Notes under the pieces: generated by a model | Databases searched by the model: none | Told to the model about the DNA's origin: nothing | Seen by the model: only the letters and a program-made list of their open reading frames with translations | Translations under genes and position numbers: made by a program | In this document: positions 23,768 to 24,316 of the stretch, piece after piece | How positions within the stretch are numbered: position 1 is the stretch's first letter | How the letters are laid out: every line of letters starts with the position of its first letter | DNA from: Actinomycetota bacterium | GTDB taxonomy: Bacteria; Actinomycetota; Thermoleophilia; Solirubrobacterales; Thermoleophilaceae | Direction: 5' to 3' | NCBI GenBank assembly: GCA_005885165.1 | Contig: VAXR01000029.1 | Coordinates: 1 to 24,316 of the forward strand | Length of the DNA stretch: 24,316 nt

Positions 23768-24316
23768 GTGTTCGACCACGTGACGATCCGCGTGACCGAC
23801 AGGGAGGCATCCGAGGCCTTCTACGACACGGTCCTGGCACCGCTGGGAATCGTCCGCACGTACCGGACCGAGCAGTTCTCGGAGTGGCAGGACTTTCTCC
23901 TGACCGGCGCCAACGAGGCGAATCCCGTCACCCGGCGGCTCCACGTCGCGTTCGTGGCGCCTTCGCGGGAGCAGGTCGACGAGTTCTGGCAGGCGGGTAC
24001 CGCGGCCGGCTACACGGACGACGGACCGCCCGGGCCGCGGCCGCAGTACCGCAGCGACTATTACGGGGCCTTTCTGCTCGATCCGGACGGCAACAGCGCC
24101 GAGGCCGTCCACCACCGCGACCTTCGCCGCGGCGGGCTCGTCGCCCATCTCTGGATCCGCGTGGCCGACCTGGGCGCGGCCAAGCGCTTCTACGAGACGA
24201 TCGCGCCGCACGCCGGGCTGCGGCTGAGCGCCGAGACGCCCGATCGCGTGCGGTTCGCGGGCACTAGCGGCTCGTTCACGGTCGTCCAGGGAACGCCCAC
24301 AGAGAACCTGCACATG
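23768..24316 (+). CDS. Two-domain VOC/glyoxalase family protein, C-terminus cut by window edge
   Basis: The frame is open from GTG 23768 to the right edge (183 residues so far). The first VOC module begins FDHVTIRVTDREASEAFYDTVL and ends near LDPDGNSAEAVHH (about 98-110). A second begins GLVAHLWIRVADLGAAKRFYE (from about 119), so this is a tandem VOC protein rather than a single-domain glyoxalase. VOC proteins include glyoxalase I, extradiol dioxygenases and antibiotic-binding proteins, usually with a metal held by His and Glu from paired modules. Candidate ligands in module one are H4 and E107. The substrate is unknown, and the end of module two is missing. Confidence 0.85.
   Translation, partial: MFDHVTIRVTDREASEAFYDTVLAPLGIVRTYRTEQFSEWQDFLLTGANEANPVTRRLHVAFVAPSREQVDEFWQAGTAAGYTDDGPPGPRPQYRSDYYGAFLLDPDGNSAEAVHHRDLRRGGLVAHLWIRVADLGAAKRFYETIAPHAGLRLSAETPDRVRFAGTSGSFTVVQGTPTENLHM

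Noticed and set aside
1..24316. CRISPR arrays, tRNA or rRNA genes, insertion sequences, prophage genes
   Set aside because: No regularly spaced repeats, tRNA T-loop motifs, transposase or phage proteins were seen on either strand.

Overview
This is a GC-rich window (roughly 70% G+C by eye) with densely packed, overlapping genes, frequent GTG and TTG starts, and few Shine-Dalgarno sites. The protein content suggests an actinobacterium, most plausibly a Thermoleophilia/Solirubrobacterales-type organism. Pointers are a deazaflavin (F420)-type oxidoreductase, a DUF2630 protein, an actinobacterial FtsH, a bacterial neutral-ceramidase homologue and a TrpB2-type enzyme. The taxonomic call is inference; no rRNA or other phylogenetic marker is present.

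Layout. (1) 1-7712, minus strand: a signalling run transcribed right to left. It encodes a REC-GGDEF-EAL c-di-GMP protein, a PAS-GAF-PAS histidine kinase, a MASE1-PAS membrane histidine kinase and two stand-alone receivers, mostly joined by 4 to 11 nt stop/start overlaps. An M23-type metallopeptidase with one membrane anchor follows and runs off the left edge. (2) 7713-8119: a 407-base gap without a convincing gene. (3) 8120-10132, minus: ftsH, with a recognisable promoter. (4) 10268-14543: a secreted neutral/alkaline ceramidase homologue (+), a hemerythrin HHE protein (-) and a membrane-anchored NAGPA/phosphodiester-glycosidase-like protein (+). (5) 14575-16542, minus: a membrane EAL protein with a degenerate GGDEF domain. 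(6) 16543-16800: a divergent intergenic region containing nested inverted repeats that look like a structured RNA. (7) 16801-19795, plus: a TrpB2-type PLP enzyme and an aldehyde dehydrogenase 4 nt apart. (8) 19876-23132, plus: an MFS transporter, then a FAD-dependent oxidoreductase overlapping an F420-type reductase. (9) 23158-24316: a small CxxC membrane protein, a DUF2630 protein (-) and a two-domain VOC/glyoxalase protein cut by the right edge.

How the genes fit together. The left third reads as one sensory unit: two kinases, two output-less receivers and a receiver-controlled c-di-GMP turnover enzyme, with no DNA-binding regulator. A second EAL protein lies about 7 kb away. The most unexplained stretch is 16608-16775, where a 9-bp outer stem, a 7-bp inner stem, a 7-bp hairpin and a possible pseudoknot arm lie between the EAL gene and the TrpB2/aldehyde dehydrogenase operon. 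Several enzymes keep their fold motifs but carry a changed catalytic or functional residue: Asp for the catalytic Glu in TrpB2, Thr for the nucleophile Ser in the ceramidase, Ile for the pore-loop Phe in FtsH, SADEF for GGDEF, and DINS for DGGGS in the NAGPA-like protein. All alignments were made by eye.
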